From the NCBI GenBank assembly GCA_021775775.1, contig JAJFHF010000161.1, positions 1 to 45,241 of the forward strand: DNA of 45,241 nucleotides, read 5' to 3'. The position numbers and the translations under genes are program-made. This document shows, one piece after another, positions 16,211 through 23,319 of the stretch (its first letter is position 1; each line of letters begins with the position of its first letter). This DNA is from Hyphomicrobiaceae bacterium. Its GTDB lineage: Bacteria > Pseudomonadota > Alphaproteobacteria > Rhizobiales > HXMU1428-3. The notes beneath the pieces were generated by a model. The model saw only the letters and a list, made by a program, of their open reading frames with translations, had not been told where the DNA came from and made no database searches.

Positions 16211-16278
16211 TATAATATCCCCACAATTATCTGTATGCTTGAGATTGCAGCAAAGACCTTTAGTAAAGGTGCTGCAAT
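16211..16278 (+). promoter_or_regulatory. Candidate promoter -10 and leader hairpin upstream of PhoP-like gene
   Basis: TATAAT at 16211-16216 is a consensus -10, although no good -35 stands 17 bases upstream. The following leader contains ATTGCAGC (16244-16251) complementary to GCTGCAAT (16271-16278). Inside it, ACCTTT (16256-16261) pairs with AAAGGT (16265-16270) around a 3-base loop. The stem ends 26 bases before the GTG start of the response regulator. It lacks a run of T, so it looks more like a leader structure than a terminator. The 167 bases from 16138 to 16304 hold no other feature that I can see. Confidence 0.4.
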
Positions 16279-16304
16279 TGATTTTGAATGATTAAGGAAT
16301 AATT

Positions 16305-16976
16305 GTGCGCCTGCTTGTTGTTGAAGATGATGTTGACCTAAACCGGCAAATTTGTGCGGCTCTTGAAGAGGCGGGCTATGTTATTGACAAAGCCTTTGAT
16401 GGAGAAGAAGGGCATTTTTTGGGTGAGAGTGAACCTTATGATGCCATTGTTCTTGATATAGGCTTGCCGTCTATGGATGGTATTAGTGTGTTAGAGAAAT
16501 GGCGGCGCGAGAATATCACCATCCCTGTTCTTATACTTACAGCTAGAGATCGCTGGAGTGATAAGGTGGCGGGTATGGATGCTGGCGCTGATGACTATGT
16601 CTCTAAACCGTTTCATATGGAAGAAGTTCTAGCGCGTGTGCGTGCATTGCTACGACGCTCGGCTGGTTTGGCTTCTAATGAAATTGAAATTGGCTCTTTG
16701 CGTCTTGATACAAAGTCAACGCGGGTCACTGTTGATGGATCGCCCATCAAACTTACCTCTCATGAATATCGATTGCTGGCTTATCTTGTTCATCATAGGG
16801 ATAAGGTCATTTCGCGGACCGAATTGGTTGAGCATCTTTATGATCAAGATTTTGACCGAGATTCAAACACTATCGAAGTTTTTGTTGGTCGCTTGCGCAA
16901 GAAAATTCCACCAGACCTGATTCAAACGGTTAGAGGTCTTGGATATTGTTTATCTTTGAACGAAAATGAAGCTTAA
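16305..16976 (+). CDS. OmpR-family response regulator, PhoP/PmrA-like
   Basis: This 223-residue two-component regulator has a receiver domain at residues 1-115 with acidic pocket E7-D8-D9, phosphoacceptor D51 (VLDIGLPSMDG), T79 and K101. Residues 125-220 form a winged-helix DNA-binding domain (LTSHEYRLLAYLVHH, ending TVRGLGYCLS). The order and motifs are of the PhoP/QseB type. The start is GTG at 16305 with AAGGA about eight bases before it. The stop overlaps the kinase gene that follows, so the two form an operon. The signal cannot be told from sequence. PhoP-like systems usually answer to envelope or divalent-cation stress. Confidence 0.93.
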   Translation: MRLLVVEDDVDLNRQICAALEEAGYVIDKAFDGEEGHFLGESEPYDAIVLDIGLPSMDGISVLEKWRRENITIPVLILTARDRWSDKVAGMDAGADDYVSKPFHMEEVLARVRALLRRSAGLASNEIEIGSLRLDTKSTRVTVDGSPIKLTSHEYRLLAYLVHHRDKVISRTELVEHLYDQDFDRDSNTIEVFVGRLRKKIPPDLIQTVRGLGYCLSLNENEA

Positions 16977-18366
16977 TTCCTTAGCCGTTCGTCTTTTTCT
17001 GACCTCTAGTGCGATTGCATTGATTGTTTTGTTCGCCAGTGCTCTTTTGCTTATTTCCCAATATCAAAGCACAATTGAAAGCAATTTTGATGAACGGCTA
17101 AAAGCCAATCTTTCATTGCTCATCGAAAGCTCTTTGCTGGATAATTATGAAACACCTAAAAACCCAAAACAATTTGGGGGTTTTGCTTTTACCTTGTTAA
17201 ATTCTGGTTGGTATTGGCAAATCCAACCACTAGATGGCAGACTTCCTACCTTTACCTCCATTTCTCTTGGAGATACCTCCCTTAAATTTACCACCAAAGA
17301 TGCCTTAATCGAAGAGCCAGATGGGACGACCAAATTTTATGTCCTTCATCAGGCTGATCGTCGTTTGCGGGTTATTGAGCGTGTATTAACGCTTGGTAGT
17401 AATGACGCGCCGCAAATTTACGCTTTTACTGTTACTGGTGATAGCGGTGAGATTGATGAAGATGTTATCGATTTTGCGTCGATGCTTAGCCTGTCTTTTT
17501 TAATATTGGGCACGGGCCTTATCTTAGCTACCCTCATTCAAGTTAAAGTTGGTTTGCAGCCATTACGGGTTGTGGAGCGTGATTTGACAGCTGTACGAGC
17601 GGGTAAAACAGATAGGTTAGAGGGGAAATATCCATCGGAGATTGAACCTTTGCAAATTGAGATTAATAATCTGATCAAAAGTAATATGACCATTATTGAA
17701 CGAGCGCGTACGCATGTGGGGAATTTAGCTCATGCGCTTAAAACACCGCTTAGTGTGATTAATAATGAGGTTGAAGGCGGGGGGGATGTGTTATCTAAAA
17801 AAATAGCTGAACAGACGAACGTTATGCAAAATCAAATCAGTCATCATCTTGATCGTGCCCGTATGGCGGCACGTGTTGGCGTTGTTGGTAATATTACTGA
17901 AATCTATAAGCCTTTGACGAGTTTGGAGCGGGCTTTGACCCGAATCTATCAAGATAAAGATATTCAATTTGAATTGGTGTGTCCTAAAACAGCGAAGTTT
18001 GCCGGTGAACAACAAGATTTTGAGGAAATTATCGGCAACCTACTTGATAATGCTTTTAAGTGGGCAAACAGTCAGGTGACTTGCTCTGTTGATGAAATAT
18101 TAGCAGAGAAGAGGGGGAGTAAGTCTAGAGAGGCGGCTGTTTCTATGTTGTCGATCATGATCGATGATGATGGGCCAGGGCTTAGTAAAACTGAACAAAA
18201 AGAAGTGCGTAAGCGCGGTAAACGATTGGATGAAACCAAACCGGGTTCTGGACTTGGGTTGTCAATAGTTACAGATTTGGTTGATTTGTATGGTGGTAGC
18301 GTTGAGACGAGCACCGCACCGATCGGTGGTTTAAGGGTAAAAATACAACTACCTTCTGGAAGTTGA
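16966..18366 (+). CDS. Sensor histidine kinase, PhoQ-like
   Basis: This membrane sensor kinase of 466 residues has TM1 at about 8-31, a periplasmic sensing region at 32-168, TM2 at about 170-193 and a HAMP-like linker. The phosphoacceptor H256 is in GNLAHALKTPLSV. The ATPase domain shows NLLDNAFKWA (N box), DDDGPGL (G1) and GSGLGLSI (G2). The A-L-K-T-P-L text and overall size match PhoQ/QseC-type partners. It overlaps the regulator gene by 11 bases. A 367-base gap without a gene follows. The ligand is unknown. Confidence 0.92.
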   Translation: MKLNSLAVRLFLTSSAIALIVLFASALLLISQYQSTIESNFDERLKANLSLLIESSLLDNYETPKNPKQFGGFAFTLLNSGWYWQIQPLDGRLPTFTSISLGDTSLKFTTKDALIEEPDGTTKFYVLHQADRRLRVIERVLTLGSNDAPQIYAFTVTGDSGEIDEDVIDFASMLSLSFLILGTGLILATLIQVKVGLQPLRVVERDLTAVRAGKTDRLEGKYPSEIEPLQIEINNLIKSNMTIIERARTHVGNLAHALKTPLSVINNEVEGGGDVLSKKIAEQTNVMQNQISHHLDRARMAARVGVVGNITEIYKPLTSLERALTRIYQDKDIQFELVCPKTAKFAGEQQDFEEIIGNLLDNAFKWANSQVTCSVDEILAEKRGSKSREAAVSMLSIMIDDDGPGLSKTEQKEVRKRGKRLDETKPGSGLGLSIVTDLVDLYGGSVETSTAPIGGLRVKIQLPSGS

Positions 18367-18733
18367 TTTCATGCCTAAGTTTAGCCTGAATTCCATCGTT
18401 GAAATAGTCTTAAGTTCTTGTGATTCAGTTTGTAGGGTCTGTTAGATTGGTTTTTCAGGCTTATTCCCTACAAATTTAATCTGTGTGCAGATTTGTAATG
18501 GCTATAGATCTGTTAAAAACCCGATGCAAATGCTTGCAAAGGGTTATATTACTATTGAATACCATTTATAATTTCGTCAGGTCGTTTAGCTTGGACTGGG
18601 AGATCATTTTCACAGTTATTTTGCTTAGGTTGATGAATGAAAAGTTTTAAATGTGTTTTGTTTTAAGAACACTGTTCAAACCCCTGGGGCTTGTTATCTC
18701 AAAGTCATAGGTGGTCAGATTGGAAAATGAATA
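18367..18733. other. Intergenic region between kinase and lipoprotein genes
   Basis: No coding frame with a credible start was found here. TATAAT occurs at 18567-18572 on the + strand, a possible -10 for the lipoprotein gene with a long leader, but there is no convincing -35. A short inverted repeat GAACA-C-TGTTC lies at 18667-18677, about 57 bases before the next gene. The kinase gene has no obvious terminator. The downstream gene has only a weak ribosome site (GGA at about 18722). Confidence 0.4.
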
Positions 18734-19207
18734 ATGAACATTAAATTGAAAATAGCAGCGTTGATATTTGTTCTGCCGATGTTGCTATCAGCTTGTTCAG
18801 AAGGCTTTAATAAACAAGGTGCTGGCACTTTGTTAGGTGGTCTTGCTGGTGGTATTTTGGGTAATCAAGTTGGTAAGGGCAAAGGCAAGGTTTTAGCTAC
18901 CGTTGCCGGTGTTGTTGTTGGCGGTATTGTTGGTAGTGAACTTGGTAAGTCTCTTGATGCGAATGATCGTAGAGCTGCAGCTGAGGCTGAATATTATGCT
19001 CTTGAAAAAGGACCTTCAGGCGATGGTACCCCATGGCGAAACCCTGATTCAGGGCATCGCGGTGTGATCGTGCCTTCAGCGCCTTATAAATTAAGAGATC
19101 AAAACTGCCGTAACTACACCCATACCATCTATATCGATGGAGAACCTCAAATTTTGAAGGGCACAGCCTGTCGCTCAGATGATGGTACATGGAAAAAAGT
19201 GAGCTAA
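18734..19207 (+). CDS. Glycine-zipper outer-membrane lipoprotein, 17 kDa surface antigen type
   Basis: This 157-residue exported lipoprotein has a signal sequence at 1-20 ending in a lipobox LLSAC (Cys 21). Residues 29-72 are a 2TM glycine zipper (GTLLGGLAGGILGNQVGKGKG, then VVVGGIVGSELGKSLD), as in Rickettsia 17-kDa antigen homologues. The C-terminal part has paired cysteines in RDQNCRNYTHTIYIDGEPQILKGTACRSDDGTWK. It probably sits in the outer membrane and affects envelope integrity. Exact function is not known for most homologues. A strong terminator follows, so it is likely transcribed alone. Confidence 0.88.
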   Translation: MNIKLKIAALIFVLPMLLSACSEGFNKQGAGTLLGGLAGGILGNQVGKGKGKVLATVAGVVVGGIVGSELGKSLDANDRRAAAEAEYYALEKGPSGDGTPWRNPDSGHRGVIVPSAPYKLRDQNCRNYTHTIYIDGEPQILKGTACRSDDGTWKKVS

Positions 19208-19255
19208 AATTCTTATAGCCACTTAAATAATTATAAATAATGTTAATGCGCAATC

Positions 19256-19279
19256 GAGGCCCCTTATGGGGCCTCTTTT
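19256..19279 (+). terminator. Rho-independent terminator after lipoprotein gene
   Basis: GAGGCCCC at 19256-19263 and GGGGCCTC at 19268-19275 form a perfect 8-bp GC-rich stem with a TTAT loop, followed by TTTT. It lies 49 bases after the lipoprotein stop. Confidence 0.88.
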
Positions 19280-19542
19280 GTTGTTTCTAGGCCCTGCAAC
19301 AGTAAAAAAGAGGCTGAATCTATGCTGAAAAATGATTTAGAGCCTATTACAGCTTGTTTGAGGAATTGAAAAAACTCCCTATACTCATTCCCAATCGTTA
19401 TAATGCGCCAAACATTACATATATTTAATTTTCATGACGGTGTTTGCCATGATTTAACACCTATATATGTGGCAAGAGAAATGAAATGCTAAAAAAGGGA
19501 TCTACCTTTTTGTATTACTCATTCAATAAATGGAGAACAATT

Positions 19543-21114
19543 TTGACAAAACAAATCGGTTTTCGCCAAAAAATAACATGCCGCAAAGTAAGTAGCCGCA
19601 AAATAAGTAGCCGTAAATTGATGGCTCTTGCAGCCCTTGGCTTGACAGGTACCCTTGCTCTTGCTGGTACCATGACTTTGAAACAACGAAGTGCCTTGGC
19701 TGAAATTAGCCAAACGGCCATAAACCCGGTTAAACCTTTTGCCAATGCGCCGTCTAGTTTTGCTGACCTGGTGCAGAAAGTTCGCCCGTCTGTGGTGAGT
19801 ATTTTTGTAAAAGGTAAAAAAACGACAGTTGCTAAAAAAAGAGGACGTGGTTTTGATCAGCATAATCAAAGACCTCCGCTTGATCGTCGGGGTAACCCAG
19901 ATTTAGATAAATTTGGTGAGTTGTTTAAACGTTTTGGTGCCAAGCCACCTCAACCTAAACCGCAAAATGCGCAAGGGTCCGGTTTTATCATTTCTCAAGA
20001 TGGTTATGTGGTTACCAATCATCATGTGATTAAAGATGGCTCAGAATTTAAAGTCACTTTAGAAGGTGGTGAAGAATTAGACGCGCGCCTTATTGGCTCT
20101 GATGAGAGAACAGATCTTGCTTTGCTTAAAATCAAAGCGAAGAGAACATTCCCCTTTGTGCCTTTGGCCGATCATATGGCCCGGGTTGGTGATTGGGTGT
20201 TGGCTGTGGGTAATCCATTTGGCCTTGGCGGGACTGTAACTGCTGGGATTGTCTCTGCCCATGGACGCTCTGTTGGTGCTAGCCCTTATGATTATTTGCA
20301 GATTGATGCCGCTGTTAACAGAGGTAATTCTGGTGGACCAGCGTTCAACCTTAAGGGTGAAGTTGTTGGTGTGAACACTGCGATTTTTAGCCCCTCTGGT
20401 GGTAATGTTGGGATTGCTTTTGCTATTCCCTCACTTGTGGTGAATAAAATTGTTAGCGATCTTCGTAAAGGTGGGTCTGTTAAGCGTGGTTGGCTTGGTA
20501 TTAACATTCAAAATGTTAGTGAAGATATTGCTGAAGGCTTGTCATTAGAAAAACCTCAAGGTGCTCTGATTACGCGCTTAATTGATGGCGGCCCTGCTAC
20601 CAAATCAGACCTGAAGTTGAGAGATGTTATTTTGTCTGTCAATGGTCATGAGGTGAAAGATGTTCGTGATCTTATGCGCCGGATTGGTGAAATCATCCCG
20701 GATGAGGTGATTGATATGGTTGTTATGCGCAATGGATCAAAAAAGAATGTTTCTGTGAAATTGGGAACATTTCCGTCGAACAAAGAACTTGCTGCGTTGC
20801 AAAAAAACGAACCTACTTTGGATCCGAATAACCAAGCGCTTGGTGAAATTGGTCTATCTTTAGCACCTGCACGCGAGATGGGTAAGGGTGACGCTGGTGT
20901 TGTTATCACTGAAGTTGATCCTGATAGTGACGCTGCTCGTAAGGGGATTAAGGTTGGTGATGTGATTTTAGAGATTAATGGCAAAGTTGTTAATTTTCCT
21001 AATGAAGTTAGTTCTGAAATTACAACAGCCAAGAAACGCAACCTCAAAGTTGTTTTGGTTCGTGTAAAAGATGGCCCTTACTTTGGGCTTAAGCTACAAA
21101 ACAAAAATAAATAA
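19543..21114 (+). CDS. Do/DegP-family periplasmic serine protease
   Basis: This is an envelope quality-control protease. Numbering from an upstream ATG at 19486 gives 542 residues, with the catalytic triad at H180 (VTNHHV), D210 (ERTDLALL) and S282 (NRGNSGGPAFN). PDZ1 is at about 310-405 and PDZ2 at about 440-530 (GVVITEVDPDSDAARKGIKVGDVI). I prefer TTG at 19543 (523 residues) because GGAG at about 19531-19534 is well spaced, while the ATG has only a weak site. The signal peptide is LMALAALGLTGTLALAGTMT, preceded by a basic stretch with a repeated (K)xSSRK motif. It lies upstream of a two-component pair and glnE, an arrangement I associate with Rhizobiales. Confidence 0.92.
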   Translation: MTKQIGFRQKITCRKVSSRKISSRKLMALAALGLTGTLALAGTMTLKQRSALAEISQTAINPVKPFANAPSSFADLVQKVRPSVVSIFVKGKKTTVAKKRGRGFDQHNQRPPLDRRGNPDLDKFGELFKRFGAKPPQPKPQNAQGSGFIISQDGYVVTNHHVIKDGSEFKVTLEGGEELDARLIGSDERTDLALLKIKAKRTFPFVPLADHMARVGDWVLAVGNPFGLGGTVTAGIVSAHGRSVGASPYDYLQIDAAVNRGNSGGPAFNLKGEVVGVNTAIFSPSGGNVGIAFAIPSLVVNKIVSDLRKGGSVKRGWLGINIQNVSEDIAEGLSLEKPQGALITRLIDGGPATKSDLKLRDVILSVNGHEVKDVRDLMRRIGEIIPDEVIDMVVMRNGSKKNVSVKLGTFPSNKELAALQKNEPTLDPNNQALGEIGLSLAPAREMGKGDAGVVITEVDPDSDAARKGIKVGDVILEINGKVVNFPNEVSSEITTAKKRNLKVVLVRVKDGPYFGLKLQNKNK

Positions 21115-21122
21115 AGACAAAT

Positions 21123-21149
21123 AAAAGGGGTGGCTCGCCACCCCTTTTT
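21123..21149 (+). terminator. Rho-independent terminator after DegP gene
   Basis: AAAAGGGGTGGC at 21123-21134 is perfectly complementary to GCCACCCCTTTT at 21137-21148, with a further T. It lies just after the protease stop and 20 bases before the next start. Some readthrough may feed the two-component genes. Confidence 0.85.
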
Positions 21150-21168
21150 AAATGATAGGAAGCTAAAA

Positions 21169-21846
21169 ATGCGTGTGCTAATTATTGAAGATGATTTAGA
21201 AACCGCGCGCTTTTTAAGTAAAGCCTTGAGCGATAGTGGTCATGAAAGCGACCATTGTGAAGATGGTGACCTTGGTTTGTCTTATGGTCGCTCTAATGAT
21301 TATGATGTTTTGATTGTTGACCGGATGTTGCCAAAAAGAGATGGCCTTTCAATTATTGAAACGTTGCGCCAAGAGAATGTGACAACACCGGTCTTGATTT
21401 TAAGTGCACTTGATAAAGTTGATGAACGGGTTAAGGGCTTGCGTTCTGGCGGGGATGATTATCTAACGAAACCTTTTGCTTTTTCTGAACTTTTGGCGCG
21501 TATTGAGATATTGATGCGTCGCACTACGCCTGATGGAGAAGAGACAGATTTGAAAGTGGCTGATCTTGTTATTGAGCGCCTTTCTCAACAAGTTTCTCGG
21601 GCTGGGAAGAACATCCAATTGGTTCCTAGAGAATACCGTTTGCTTGAATATTTGATGCGTCATAAAGGCAAAGTGGTCACCCGTACCATGTTATTAGAAA
21701 ATGTATGGGATTATCATTTTGACCCGGGCACAAATATTATTGATGTTCACATCTCACGGTTGCGCTCCAAAATTGATAAAGATTTTGACTGCTCTTTGTT
21801 ACAAACCATTCGCGGTGCAGGATATATGATCTCTGATGGTGCTTAA
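21169..21846 (+). CDS. OmpR-family response regulator (second two-component system)
   Basis: ATG at 21169 with AGGAAG at 21157-21162 gives 225 residues. An upstream in-frame start at 21130 would lie within the terminator hairpin and is unlikely. The receiver domain has E7-D8-D9, phosphoacceptor D51 (IVDRMLPKRDG), S79 where Thr is more usual (both are found), and K101. The winged-helix DNA-binding domain is at about 125-222 (LVPREYRLLEYLMRHKGKVVTR, ending TIRGAGYMI). The CusR/CzcR-like text does not identify the signal. The stop overlaps the kinase gene by 11 bases. Confidence 0.93.
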   Translation: MRVLIIEDDLETARFLSKALSDSGHESDHCEDGDLGLSYGRSNDYDVLIVDRMLPKRDGLSIIETLRQENVTTPVLILSALDKVDERVKGLRSGGDDYLTKPFAFSELLARIEILMRRTTPDGEETDLKVADLVIERLSQQVSRAGKNIQLVPREYRLLEYLMRHKGKVVTRTMLLENVWDYHFDPGTNIIDVHISRLRSKIDKDFDCSLLQTIRGAGYMISDGA

Positions 21847-23245
21847 TCGTATTCTCAAAACGACAGCGTTTCGCCTTATGGCCATTTATTTGCTGGTGAT
21901 TATTGTTGCCAGTATTGGCGTTGCCTCTTACATGGCTTGGAAAACCAATACTTTAATGACCCAGCAATTGGTGGAGACAATTTCTGCCGAAGTGAAAGGG
22001 TTGGCAGAACAATATCGCATTGGTGGCTCATCTGCTCTTGCGAGTGCTATTGGTGCCCGCTCGCGGCGCCCTGGGAGTAGTCTTTATTTTTTTGGGGCTC
22101 ATAAGGGGCAAAAGATTGCTGGAAATATAAACCGAATTCCTAACTCGCTCATAAAAAGCACAGGCGGTGCGCAATTTAAATATGTGTGGCAAGATGACCA
22201 GTTAAAGGAAACAAGACATGCGGTTGGTATTCCTTTTCATGTGTCGGGAAATCTCGTTTTGGTTGTTGGGCGTGATATTGAAGCGCAATTGGAATTTACC
22301 AATGCGACCCGTAAAATCTTCTTTTTGGGACTGGGTGCTTTGGCGGTGTTTGGGCTTGGAGCGGGGCTTTTGGTCAGCCGTAATCTATTAAATCGTATCA
22401 ACACCATTAGCGATACAAGCAAATCGATTATGGCTGGGGATTTGTCGGAGCGGATCCCTGTAACCGGGTCTGATGATGAGTTGGATCGCTTGTCTGCGAA
22501 TTTAAACTCTATGTTAGCGCGCATTGAGACTTTGATGATCGGAATGCGCCAGGTTACTGACAATATTGCTCATGATTTAAAAACCCCTATTAATCGTATT
22601 CGTATTGGCGCCGAAGAGGCGCTGATTGCGCCTGAGGGAAAAGAGGCACAGCGTAATGCATTACAGGCGACGATTGAAGAAGCTGATAATCTGATTAAAA
22701 CTTTCAATGCATTGCTCAAGATTGCTCGGTTGGAAGCCGGCGCTGATAGTGAGCAAAAAGATAGTGTTGATGTGAGCCAAGTCTTAGAAGAGATTGCCGA
22801 GCTTTATGAGCCGGTTATTGATGAGGCTAATATGAAGCTTGTTGTGTCAAATACCGAACCGCTTCGAATTTTAGCTGATCGCCAGCTTATTTCTCAAGCC
22901 ATTGCAAATTTGGTTGATAATGCCATTAAATATTCTAGTGGTTCTGATCAAGATCAAGTTGATGGAAATAAAACCATTGAATTGGCTGCTGTGTCCTTTG
23001 GAGACAGAGTCCGGCTCATCATTGCTGATCAAGGCGAGGGAATTTCTAGCGAGGATCATCGACGGGTGTTTGGGCGTTTTGTTCGCTTAGAAGACAGCCG
23101 TTCAAAACCTGGGAGTGGTTTGGGGCTTTCTATGGTTCGCGCCATTGTGAAAGCCTATGGGGGGACGATAGATTTAAAGGATAATGATCCTGGTCTACGG
23201 GTTGTTCTTTCTTTTCCTATGTGCAGCCGCGCTGTTGCTGCTTAA
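21836..23245 (+). CDS. HAMP-domain sensor histidine kinase
   Basis: This 469-residue membrane kinase has TM1 at about 12-34, a periplasmic loop at 35-158, TM2 at about 160-182 and a HAMP domain at about 183-235 (ISDTSKSIMAGDLSERIPVTGSDDELDRL). The phosphoacceptor is H246 in NIAHDLKTPINRIR. ATPase motifs are NLVDNAIKYS, ADQGEGIS and GSGLGLSM. It overlaps its regulator gene and is followed after 74 bases by glnE in the same direction, an arrangement I associate with Rhizobiales chromosomes. Its stimulus is unknown. The DegP gene upstream suggests envelope stress. Confidence 0.92.
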   Translation: MVLNRILKTTAFRLMAIYLLVIIVASIGVASYMAWKTNTLMTQQLVETISAEVKGLAEQYRIGGSSALASAIGARSRRPGSSLYFFGAHKGQKIAGNINRIPNSLIKSTGGAQFKYVWQDDQLKETRHAVGIPFHVSGNLVLVVGRDIEAQLEFTNATRKIFFLGLGALAVFGLGAGLLVSRNLLNRINTISDTSKSIMAGDLSERIPVTGSDDELDRLSANLNSMLARIETLMIGMRQVTDNIAHDLKTPINRIRIGAEEALIAPEGKEAQRNALQATIEEADNLIKTFNALLKIARLEAGADSEQKDSVDVSQVLEEIAELYEPVIDEANMKLVVSNTEPLRILADRQLISQAIANLVDNAIKYSSGSDQDQVDGNKTIELAAVSFGDRVRLIIADQGEGISSEDHRRVFGRFVRLEDSRSKPGSGLGLSMVRAIVKAYGGTIDLKDNDPGLRVVLSFPMCSRAVAA

Positions 23246-23319
23246 AATTTCTCCTCGACAAATGAGTGAAGCTTTGAGACTTTAACAAGTGAAATTAAAG
23301 TGAAGGATCGAGGGTTTTT

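Noticed and set aside
18667-18677. GAACA-C-TGTTC palindrome as a LexA (SOS) box
   Set aside because: The spacing does not fit either the alphaproteobacterial direct-repeat box (GTTC/GAAC with seven bases between) or the Gram-positive GAAC-N4-GTTC. It is a short palindrome with no SOS gene nearby.
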